The notes under the pieces are model-generated. The model saw only the letters and a list, made by a program, of their open reading frames with translations, had not been told where the DNA came from and did no database searches. Shown here piece after piece: positions 10,953 to 20,122 of a stretch of DNA of 64,000 nt. Position numbers and translations under genes: made by a program. Every line of letters begins with the position of its first letter. Within the stretch, counting starts at the first letter, position 1. Source of the DNA: Strobilurus pachycystidiatus (Eukaryota; Basidiomycota; Agaricomycetes; Agaricales; Physalacriaceae); NCBI GenBank assembly GCA_019915135.1, contig JAHLMK010000011.1, positions 186,001 to 250,000 on the forward strand. Direction: 5' to 3'.

Positions 10953-12387
10953 TTACTTATTGGCATGCGATTCGTGACGCAGCAGCCTCAGATGACGATC
11001 AAGAGAGGCCCGATGGGCGTATTCTTTGCCGCAATAAGTACATTTGTAGATCACGCCATCATGCTCGCTGGAAACATGAACTGGAGGTGCATATATCAGA
11101 CCAAGAAGGGAATGTCGAGCTTGAACAACAAACCTTTGAGAGCACCCCGAGTGGTGAAGTCGAGCTGACAATCTGAATGAACACAAATAAATGCGGGATC
11201 CTTAGAGCGCCGGATCTTTTTATTGCGCCCTCGGCGTGTCGGCTCCTTCTTTGGCCGTATGTGGGGAGAACTGGTGGAATGGGACGAGGAGGTGCGCAGC
11301 CTGTGCCCATATGCAGACAAACCACTTTCTATCAGGGAGAAATATCAACACCGGAGACAGCTTCTGAGTAAAATGTATACCACGAGCGACATCGGCGCTA
11401 TCGACCATATCCGACATCGCAAGGTCGTTCAGACGCTGACTGAGCAGACTGGAATCATTGGCGGATGTGGAGTCATTAATAACAAGGGATGGAGCTGAAG
11501 CAGAGATAGGATACGGTAACATCCCTGGGCCCTGGTATAGCGACGAAGTATGGTCTGGGAACGTCGGGACAAGGGTTGGCCACAGAAAATCTCGAGAGGA
11601 TGGCGAGGCACCGGCAAGGGACGAGGGCGAGGGAGCGAATGATGACGGCGAGGCGGAGAATGACGACGGAGAGGCGGGGACAAAGTTCGGAGAGGCGGGC
11701 AATGACGACGACGACGTGGAATAATGTGATGGAGACGCCGAATCAGACGATGGCGACGCGGGGTAGGACGATGGCGAAGAAGAGTAATCTGAGTTGGCGG
11801 ACCCATAACCAGGAGAATTGGAGAACGAAGAGCACTCATACCCAGAATGCGGGGGAGACCGATTCATATAACGAGAGGTTGTATGATTATACGCAGGCAC
11901 CGTCAGATACGGACCCTCCCAGTATGTGGGCACTATCGTAAGATGGGGTGGAGCTACATGGTTGACCGTTGACGGTGCATTGCCAAAGTACGGGGGGAAG
12001 CCCTGCTGTTGATTGCGAATTTGATGCTCTCCTGCGTAGAAGATTCAATCGGAAAGTGATATTGCCATGACCAGCAACGTACCATGGATGTCAGGTCCCC
12101 GAGCAGTGTATAAAGAGACATTGATGCCAGTGTTGACGGGAGGATAAGAGCATCCACCTAGCATGGATCAGCACGATGGAGCGATTCACGATAGAAAAGT
12201 AAGTACTGTAAGGGTTTCCGCTGGGAAGGCCTTGGTCGTATTGGGTATCAGTGGGGATCGGGTAGTACTCGGTATAGTCGTCGACTGGTGCGTCAACGGC
12301 TACCGTAATGGGTATTGTGGATGGGCCAGCATAATTGTTGTGATCGTTCATCTCGCTCTGGCCGTAGTCAGAAGGTGCATCGAACAT
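10953..12387 (-). CDS. C2H2 zinc-finger transcription factor, Ser/Pro-rich
   Basis: Probable sequence-specific DNA-binding regulator. From ATG 12387 the spliced product begins MFDAPSDYGQSEMNDHNN, passes GCSYPPVNTGINVSLYTARG, and then runs through a long Ser/Pro/Ala-rich region at about 11570-11840 with repeated SPSS/PASP units, typical of an activation or linker segment. A basic stretch (RPKKEPTRRGRNKKIRRSK) may be a nuclear localisation signal. Two fingers end the protein: C-x4-C-x12-H-x4-H beginning ICVHSDC, split by an intron, and C-x2-C-x12-H-x5-H in KCTYCGKEYAHRASLDRH. The stop is at 10953. The same frame stays open and protein-like up to about 12486 next to a good AG acceptor, so an upstream exon may exist. 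The target genes are unknown. Confidence 0.8.
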
Positions 12388-13229
12388 AATGGCGGGGGAT
12401 GGTGAAGGGCGTTGCAGGGGGTCGATTGGTCTGGTCAGGTCTTTTATCGGATTGGGTGACGCCCAGGCTGTGCCTCCGTGCCATTGCTGTTTAATGTATG
12501 CACCCTCGGACGCGCATCATGGGTGAATCTGCCGGAAGACATTTAGTCAACCTGTAGATGGATGAAGACATGCATATGCGGCATTCTTCCTACGTGATAA
12601 GTCCAGAGGACACAGATGTGTTGAAGGGTGAGAAAGGGATGCACACCAATTTTGGGGAGCAGGAGCGCCACGAGGGAGGCGGAGGCGACATGATACATAG
12701 AGTGCCCACGGAAGCAACACGGATTTGCGACCTCAAAGTGACCGTTCTATGCATAGTGACGTGCAATACAGCAGCAGCTTCCTGGGTGAGGGCCAGATCT
12801 GTGCAGAAAGTCGATTGGATACGAGATCGCCGAGATCGAGTGCATTCCACTCATCCGGCCAGATGAGTTCACGTCTGCCAGATGGACCACTCATATCCAG
12901 ATCGCAAGTTGCGTGCGTATCCTTCCGCCCGCTCCGTTAGAGGGAGAAACAGCTATCGATCCCGCCAGGATTGAGAGGAAGAAGCCGTGGGAACGACCGG
13001 CCCATAGCGCATTGCGGTAGGATATTCCGTACTGTATATCGGTTCAACTCAAACTTAGCGTTTGAAGCGGTATCACCGGAAGCTGCACTTTCCGGTGGGA
13101 TGGAAATCGGCAGGGGCGGGATGACCATTGAGAGATCGCTGCTACATATCTCTCGCGCGTTCGAAAGAATGGCGCGTTACAGTTTCTTGTCGGCACTGGT
13201 CGTGAGTAGGCTGCATGTAGTATCTGCGC
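12388..13229. other. upstream region of the C2H2 gene; possible missing first exon
   Basis: Minus-strand bases 12388-12486 stay in frame with the zinc-finger gene (WHGGTAWASPNPIKDLTRP) and abut an acceptor-like AAACAG, so a first exon may lie near 12550-12600; none is convincing. The rest, up to 13229, shows only short unrecognised frames. Confidence 0.35.
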
Positions 13230-13840
13230 TCAAGTTTCAATGCAGCGTCGTATGCTGACTGCTCCGTCCGAGAACAAGACTCGGGATACAGAGCCATTCA
13301 ACGTTCGTGCTGCGACGACTTCTGATGGTGATAACAGCTGGAAGCCTGGAACTAGACTTACTCGCTTGACTGTCATCGAGTCCGGCGTTCTTGGTACTGG
13401 TTCGAGTCTAAGCTGGAACGAAGCGACGCGAATAATGCGCATCCAGATATTGATTTCGCTGACGCGTAATGGTACAAGCTTCGTTCTTTCCTCACTCAAA
13501 CACGTGTCGCACGAGTAGTTTTTCGACGGTGGAGCGGGTGGCGGCAATGGTGGCGGTGGAGGCGGTGGAGCAGGCGGTGGAGATGGAAGAGGTGGCGCAA
13601 TGGTGGAGGAAGGGGCGGTGGAAGATGATAACGGCGGGGGAGGCGGTGGCAGCAGTTCTGGGCGTCTCGAACGGCGTCAACGTACGCGTATATTCCTCGT
13701 CGTCCATTTCCTCGTCTTCGTCGACTTCGGCCTCGACATGGAAGAATCTGGAGGCGCCGGTGTTCTTGCGCTGCTTGACATTTACCGGTAGTAAGCAAAA
13801 GTTCTTGAATTCAGTCTCAAAGTTACGGAAGTCTTTCCGC
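13230..13840 (-). CDS. hypothetical acidic and proline-rich protein (possible fragment)
   Basis: On the minus strand, starting just after an AG acceptor-like site near 13840, the frame reads SRKDFRNFETEFKNF and then FFHVEAEVDEDEEMDDEEY, which resembles the acidic N-terminal segment of SPT5-type elongation factors. A second frame continues with a run of prolines (about 13540-13660) and KNYSCDTCLSEERTKLVPLR to a stop at 13230. Joining the two needs a very short intron (about 30 bp) or a frameshift, so this may be a decayed gene fragment. No complete domain is recognised. Confidence 0.3.
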
Positions 13841-14221
13841 GAATACTAGTTCTGGTCCACGTGAATGCTCATGCTCTACGCCACACTATTCTACAACACA
13901 AAACAGTCAGATAGCAACAGTCACCTATCGACAAAAAAAGACTAGTATGCGCCTCCATGGTTTATACGACTGCGCAGAAGATGTATTTGTCCGAGAGATA
14001 CCCGCCACACGGCTGCCTAATCCAATGGTAAGTACCATCCAATTACAGGCGAATCGCAGCAGTTCCGGGTCCAGGGGCTCGTACACTCAACTAGTTCGTC
14101 TCTTTCGAAATTGAGTTTGGAGGAGAGGTGGGGCGGCGCAGGCTTATATAGATTGGACATCGGCTTGCAGGCGGAAAGAGTATCATTCACTGAATAGATT
14201 CGATTAATCGTACAACACAAT
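13841..14221. other. gene-free stretch
   Basis: Lies between the doubtful acidic gene and the 3' end of PRE3. No supported coding frame, repeat or RNA was seen. Part should be the PRE3 3' UTR. Confidence 0.45.
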
Positions 14222-15155
14222 TCATGCTTCTACTGCCATTGGCTCGACGTCGTCCGGCACCGCTTTCGTTGCAGCTCCGAGGACCTCGCGGCCCTCCCAG
14301 AACTTGGGTAGCTGGTCGCCCGGAACGAAGAGGCGTTCTACCTTGTCTTCTGTGATTACGCACATCCGTATGACACCGCCTGAGGAGCCGTCGCGGGACA
14401 TGGCCAAGGAGAGTGTGTTCTTGACAAAGTTGACGGTCTCATCACGGCCCCAACCTTCCTGGTAGGTCGCGTCGCAGTAACCGTAGACATATGTTGAACC
14501 AGAACCTGGGCGAAGTACATGATAAGTAAGAGAGATAATTCGATGTATTGTCATACCTCCAATGGCCCATGGCTGGCGGAACATACCACCGCCGAGAGGG
14601 ATGTTGTACACGCTGGGGCCGACTTCCTTATCCCATCCTGCGACGATGATGCCCGCACTCAAACCGTCTTTGTTCTCATAACATAGCTTTTGGAAGAGGG
14701 CGGTAGCGGTATACACAGTCGGTGGCGCGCCTGAGGTCTGCCTATCATAGGGCGTCAAAGGTGAAGAAGAGGGCGGGCAGTGAATCCAACGCACGTGTAC
14801 ATCTGAAGGTAATAGTGCACAATGTCGGCAACGGCCTGGGTGTCCGCGGCAGAGCCTGATCGACAGCAGTATACGCGGTCGTGGACATGGGTCAGTTTGT
14901 CTGTGACACGGTTGGCCTGCGATGCGATGAGTACGAGGGACTCGGTGGCAGGTGTAGCTGCGTACAATGTAGCTGCCGGTCGTTGTACGACTGTCTGCGC
15001 CGATGACGACTCCGCCGTCGAACTGGACGGCCATAATGGATGTCTATGGCACAAACGATGAGCCGATGCAGTGGTCGCTGTAGCGCACGACGTACTCCGA
15101 GGTTGACCTCGCCAGCCTTGAGCTGCTGCATGTCGACGCCGACGATTCTGTCCAT
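14222..15155 (-). CDS. PRE3: 20S proteasome subunit beta type 6 (beta1, caspase-like)
   Basis: Catalytic beta1 subunit of the 20S core, cleaving after acidic residues. The start ATG at 15155 gives a short propeptide ([20 protein letters not shown]) that joins [11 protein letters not shown] across the first intron; the Thr after NLG is the active-site N-terminal nucleophile exposed on maturation. Then come [71 protein letters not shown] and [14 protein letters not shown], all diagnostic of PSMB6/Pre3, including the conserved catalytic Asp and Lys and the Ser-Gly-Gly region. An in-frame ATG at 15197 is possible, but the later one gives the usual propeptide length. It is head to head with RPN12, 102 bp apart. 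Confidence 0.93.
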
Positions 15156-15257
15156 CGTTGTTGGTGATGAGGGAAGGAGGAAGAGGTGGATGTCCAATTA
15201 GGAAATCAGAAGGACGCGTCATGCAGACGCGTAAGCCGCACTTGCCTTGCCACCACC
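15156..15257. promoter_or_regulatory. 102-bp shared divergent promoter PRE3 / RPN12
   Basis: Separates the start codons of two proteasome genes. It contains two ACGCGT hexamers (15214-15219 and 15227-15232) and, against the RPN12 start, CTTGCCACC at 15246-15254, whose complement differs by one base from the yeast proteasome element GGTGGCAAA bound by Rpn4. The motifs are seen in the sequence; any function is inference. Confidence 0.5.
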
Positions 15258-16313
15258 ATGTCCAATCCGCTCCGCACGCTCTACGAGGACCTCCAGCGCA
15301 CCTTCAACTCGCCGACCTGCGACCTCAAAAAGAGCGGCGCCCTGCTCTCCCAGCTCAAGGCATGTCGCGCCCCGCCCCCGTCGGCGACGACACCGCCGCT
15401 TACCTTATTCCGCAGATTGGCTTGATTGAGGCGGGCCTACTCATCCCGCAGGGCGAACCCAATCTCGAAGACCTCGTCATTGCCCGTCAGTATTCCCACT
15501 GTCGCCATCTCATCCAAGTGCTCAAACCGGCACAGGTGACATTCTCGAAATTGGCGCCATCTGGAGTATCCGGTCGCGGGACGAAGCCTCGTTTGACCGC
15601 TACTTTTCGCAACTGCTCTCCTTCTACACCGACTACAGGTGCGCTACATCATTGTCCTTGCCTGCTCACATTAAGAACTACGTTGCAGCTCACTCCTTCC
15701 TCCATCGAAACGCGAATACCCCATCCGCGGCCTCAACCTCATCCGTCTCCTCACCCAGAATCGCATAGCAGACTTCCATACCACCCTAGAGAGCCTGCCC
15801 ATTCCCGCCGATGCCATCGCCGACAACCCATACATCGGCCATCCCGTCAACCTCGAGCGCTGGCTAATGGAGGGCAGCTACAGCAAAGTATGGAACGCAA
15901 GAGCAGAGGCACCCGCGGAGGAATACAAGTACTTTGTTGATAGCTTGATGGGCACCATTAGGCAAGTAGCAGGCGTGTTCCAAGCCAGGTCTTACTGATT
16001 TATCTTGTACAGAAATGAGATCGCGAGTTGCGAAGAGGCGGCATACACCAGTCTTCCACTAAAGGATGCCGCGCTATTACTCTTCTTCTCTTCCCAGTCA
16101 GAACTGCTAGCATTCGCACAACAGGTTAGTCTTTACCTATTCACTCGTTATTCTTCACCGCCTCATCATGAACAACAGCGAGGATGGCAAATAGATTTGA
16201 CAGGCGCAAGTATAACATTCGCGCGAAAGGATGAGGAAAAGCTGGAGATTCCGAAACAGAAGCTGATTGCCTCTTCTTTGGCGTACGCGCGCGAGCTTGA
16301 GCAGATTGTATAG
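15258..16313 (+). CDS. RPN12: 26S proteasome lid subunit Rpn12 (PSMD8)
   Basis: Structural subunit of the 19S lid, the last lid subunit to be incorporated, signalling assembly with the base. From ATG 15258 the first exon gives [20 protein letters not shown]. After splicing the frame reads [60 protein letters not shown] and [20 protein letters not shown], the PCI-type helical repeat region of the family. The C-terminal exons contain [19 protein letters not shown] and [20 protein letters not shown], matching the winged-helix end. The TAG is at 16311. The length, about 265 residues, is normal. Introns near 15360, 15490, 15640, 15963 and 16123 all have GT/AG ends. It shares its promoter with PRE3. 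Confidence 0.92.
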
Positions 16314-16716
16314 TGTCCTGTAATTGATATTCACTTCCTTCAAACAGCGCCACCACGTAAATACAGGGTAAGAAGTGTCAAGTACAATCTGTGGCGGGTA
16401 GGTCCCGAAGGAACAGCTATCGTACGTTCTGGGACAGTTGCGAGGCAGTAAAAGGATTAATTAATCTACTCATGGAACGCCTCAGCTGGAATCATGACAA
16501 CTCCAGATACCCTAAGTATCGATATTAGGGAACGATAGATAATCTCTACGTGGCTGGTTGAAGCAACGGGCACCCATAATTATGCTAATAATAGGCTCAA
16601 TGATAGTGCCCTACGACACGCCTGAGATTGCTGTAGCGCTGCTCCTCGGTGCCGCAACGAAAAAGGCGCAAGGTCGGGCCAATAGCAGTATAAGCATGAG
16701 TTGTAATAGTGTACGA
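16314..16716. other. convergent 3' flank, no gene seen
   Basis: Between the 3' ends of RPN12 (plus) and the unknown-function gene (minus). AT-richer than the genes, without a protein-like frame. Expected to hold both 3' UTRs. Confidence 0.5.
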
Positions 16717-17952
16717 TTACTCGAATTTATCCACTGAACGATACTTTTGCCGCAAAAGCCACCGGTCGGGCGACTCATCCTCCCAGTCCGCACCTTCGAA
16801 CATACGTAGACGCCAGAGTGCGATGGCGGCGGCGACAGAGTCGCCTCGACGAACAGAGTATCCATTGGAGCAGAGCAGGAAAGCATGGCTGCCCTTCTGG
16901 TCGCCTTTGGTCTCCGTATAGTAGCCTCTCCGCGTTCCTCTCCTCGCATCCCGCTCAACCCCAAGTATTCGCGATAAGAGCGAATGTAAAGCAGCTCTCT
17001 GTTCTCGTAGAGGAAACAACGACGCGGCGTTGTAGAGAGGGATCTGTTCTGACGGGAACACCGGCTCTTCACACACAGGATGCATGGTGGAGGTTGGGAG
17101 GTCGGGGCGTTTTCGCTGGACAGGCTTGTTGACAATGGGTAGTGGAGACATGGAAGGTTCGGTGCGTTCCTTTGTCTCTGGGTCACGGTTGACTGGGGGC
17201 GCAACGAGGACGGCAAGCGCGTTAGGGTATGGAACGATGCCCGTCTCTCGCACGGACTGGAACTCTTCTCGCGTCAGCCGGCGCAATATTGTGGTGGGAG
17301 CGGAGGGTCTGAACCCATGGTGCCACTGATAGTGCGAATTACGCGCCATCTCGTCTCCCAAGAGCTCCAATTCTTGGAGGACGCGAACGCGCAAGACGTG
17401 CCCGATTTGGTCGACAAGATGGGGAGGAGTCACGGCCCGAGTGTATAGATTGACAAAGCCTACGGAGAGGTGAGATGCAAGAAGAGAGGGAGGGAGAGAG
17501 AGACGGACCTTGATGGCTTGCGTCAAGTGCTTGCTCGATGGCATGCTTCCAGCAAAGGACATACACGGCCCGCCCGGATTTTTTGTGCGTAAATTTGGGG
17601 TGTTCGAGGCCGTCTGGAACGAGCACGGCTGTCTTTCCCTTGTTGGAAGGCTGCAGATTTGGGGGGATTCGCGTTACACCCAGGCGTATGAGAAAATCTG
17701 GCATTTGTCAAGTCGAGAGCCTAATGCGTTTGGAGAGCACGCACCAGTGGGAAGATGCCGAGTAGTATAGACACAAGCGCGTAAAGGAGTCGCGATCATG
17801 CGCACTAGCCAGAGACAATAAGTGTAGAACGGGCCCAAGGACGCGTACATACGGTATGGATTAGACCACCATTCCTTCTCCTCGGCGGACATTTCTCTGG
17901 GAGGGTCTTTTCTGCTTCGGAGCCACTTGTTTGCGCGTAGAGAGGGCGGCAT
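16717..17952 (-). CDS. conserved-looking fungal protein of unknown function
   Basis: I do not recognise a named family. From ATG 17952 the first exon encodes MPPSLRANKWLRSRKDPP and EMSAEEKEWWSNPY. After introns come RMIATPLRACVYTTRHLPT, then DFLIRLGVTRIPPNLQPS, VLVPDGLEHPKFTHKKSGRA and, in the large last exon, VTPPHLVDQIGHVLRVRVLQ and a Pro-rich linker to RMFEGADWEDESPDRWLLR. The basic, Trp-rich N-terminus and soluble composition could suit a mitochondrial or ribosome-associated protein, but this is a guess. Consistent splicing over five exons and a long terminal frame show it is a real gene. It is divergent from the Gfo/Idh gene. Confidence 0.7.
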
Positions 17953-18391
17953 TCTCTTGTGCGGCTTGTACCTGCTCGCGTGTGTTATGGGGTTTATTGG
18001 CTCCAGCAAGATAGACCGCCCGAGGCGGGGCGGCGCGGGGCGGGGCAGCTGGCGGTACTGAGAGACTCTGCCATCCCTTTTCGCGTTTGTGCACGAGTAG
18101 ACGATCTCTGAGAGTGGTTGCTGTTCGAGTCTCCTTATGAGACGAGGCAGGATACGCGGCATGACATGACCGTCCGATCACAAAAAGGGAAACAGGTCGC
18201 CTCGCCGCCGCTGCGATCCTGTTTTGGCCACACAGGCGCATATGTCCGCTGATTTGTCTTGTTTTTCTGGTTGACATCGCTGAACTGCCTGCAACGCATC
18301 TTACTCGTAGCCGACGCGGATAGCCAAGCGCGCGTCCCTCCGCCGCCTACTTATCTCTACCTAGACCTGATACTTATCTGCCTGGTGACGC
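17953..18391. promoter_or_regulatory. divergent intergenic region
   Basis: Upstream region of both the unknown-function gene (minus) and the Gfo/Idh oxidoreductase (plus). A long minus-strand frame across it (to 18277) is Ala/Pro/Arg-rich and not in frame with the gene, so I treat it as non-coding. It contains several GGCG/CGGGGC-type GC runs near 18015-18045. Confidence 0.4.
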
Positions 18392-20030
18392 ATGGCTGGC
18401 CTCCTGACAGCATCTAAAAGCATCTGGCGCCGCAAGTCCTGGCGGCCAAAGGACCCTTCTGACCCTCCCATGATTGAGAAGAGCCCTCCCAGCCAGCCAA
18501 TCACAATCGCCGTAATTGGCTGTGGCCAGCGGGGGAAGGTACGGCCAGCAGCGCGTCCGCTTATCCTCGCATGTTCATGCTTTCTCTGCTAGGCGTACGC
18601 GCAGTACGCTCTCCACGCTCCGGAGCACTGCAAGATCGTCGCGATCGCTGAGCCACGCCCAGAAACCCGGAAACAGTTTGCCGCTCTCCACTCGGTCGAT
18701 AGTACTCTTGTCTTTGACTCATGGAAAGATCTACACGCTGCATCTGTCGAGACCATTAGCACGGTCGGGAAACGCCTCGCCGACGCTGTGGTCATCGCCG
18801 TGCAGGACCACATGCATCTCGAGGTCGCCGTGGCGTTTGCCGAGAGTGGACACAACATTCTCTGCGAGAAGCCTATGGCCACCAGTCTAGCGGACTGCAT
18901 CAAGATGCAGAACGCCGTCAAGAAGGCTGGCATCATATTCGGGCTCGGTCATGGTACGTCGCGTTCCCCGGAGAACTTCCCTCCAACTACGCTAACGGAC
19001 CACGTTTCAAAGTAATGCGCTATTCGCCTTATAGCCAGGAAATCTCGGCAATCGTCGAATCTGGAATTCTAGGCAAGCTCATCAATATCGTACAGGTCGA
19101 ACCCGTTGGCTACTATCACTTTGCCCATTCGTACGTACGAGGGAATTGGGCCAAGGAGGAGGACAGCTCGTTCTCCCTCATGACTAAGAGCTGCCAGTAC
19201 GTCGCGTCCATTGGACTACTTTGACCTTGTGGTCTCAGTTGTGTTTAGTGATATTGATATCATATGCCATTGGCTTTCACCGAGCACGCCCTCGCGCGTC
19301 TCCTCCTTTGGGTCCTTGCAACACTTCCGCCAGTCCGAGAAGCCTGAAGCCGCGGGGAACGCAGACCGCTGTCTTGATTGTCCTGCTGAGAAGACTTGCC
19401 CTTACAGTGCGAAAAAAAGTGTGTCTTATGTCTTTCCCTTCACCACTGCATCTTCCTAACAATGTCCTTCTAGTCTACCTAGAACCTGTAGCTGGAGGAA
19501 ACAAAGGCTGGCCAGCCGCAGTCATCGTCGACGGAATTCCGGACATCGAGAACATTACAGACGCGCTCAAACACGGTCCGTATGGAAAGTGCGTATACGA
19601 AAGCGACAACGACGTCTGCGACAACCAGGTCGTCAACATGGAGTTCGCGAACGGCAGCACCGCGTCCTTCACCATGGTTGCGTTCACCTCGCTCATCTGC
19701 GACCGCCAGCTACGCATGCATTTCACGCACGGCGAGATCGTCGGCGACATGCTCAACTTCACTGTGTCTGACTTCCGCAACCGGACCAACGTTAGGCATT
19801 ACCCCAAAAACGAGGGTGGGGGGCATGGAGGAGGAGATTCGGGACTGATACGAACGTTCGTCGAGGCTGTTCGCTTGGGCGACCAAAGTATCTTGAAGAC
19901 GGACATTGACGAGATTGTGAAGAGTCATTTGACCGTGTTCGCGGCTGAGGCTAGTCGGAGGGAGGGGCGCGTTGTAGATTGTGTGGAATTCGAACGTCAA
20001 GCTCGTCTGGACGTCGAGCAAGCCGCGTGA
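18392..20030 (+). CDS. Gfo/Idh/MocA-family NAD(P)-dependent oxidoreductase
   Basis: Cytosolic dehydrogenase of the glucose-fructose oxidoreductase / myo-inositol dehydrogenase fold; the substrate, likely a sugar or polyol, cannot be told from sequence. From ATG 18392 a basic leader leads to the Rossmann motif ITIAVIGCGQRGK, continued after an intron by AYAQYALHAPEHCKIVAIAE. AVVIAVQDHMHLEVAVAFAE and the family hallmark ILCEKPMATSLADC follow. The C-terminal alpha/beta domain includes VMRYSPYSQEISAIVESGIL, a Cys-containing segment (DRCLDCPAEKTCPYSAKK) and DIDEIVKSHLTVFAAEASRR. The two CxxC-like cysteine pairs could bind a metal or be structural; they are seen in a fungal subgroup of this family. 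The stop is at 20028. Introns occur near 18538, 18953, 19196 and 19419. Confidence 0.88.
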
Positions 20031-20122
20031 GAAACTTGACATCTGAACTCAATCTGAACTGGATCTATACCGAGGCATTCATTGCTGTCCTTATGAATGA
20101 TCATTGCGACTGCGAAATTTAT

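Noticed and set aside
13395..13415. GGTTCGAGTC resembling a tRNA B box.
   Set aside because: No matching A box, acceptor stem or anticodon arm nearby.
17861..18277. Long minus-strand open frame upstream of the unknown-function gene.
   Set aside because: Out of frame with the gene, Ala/Pro/Arg biased from GC-rich DNA and without domain features; read as non-coding.
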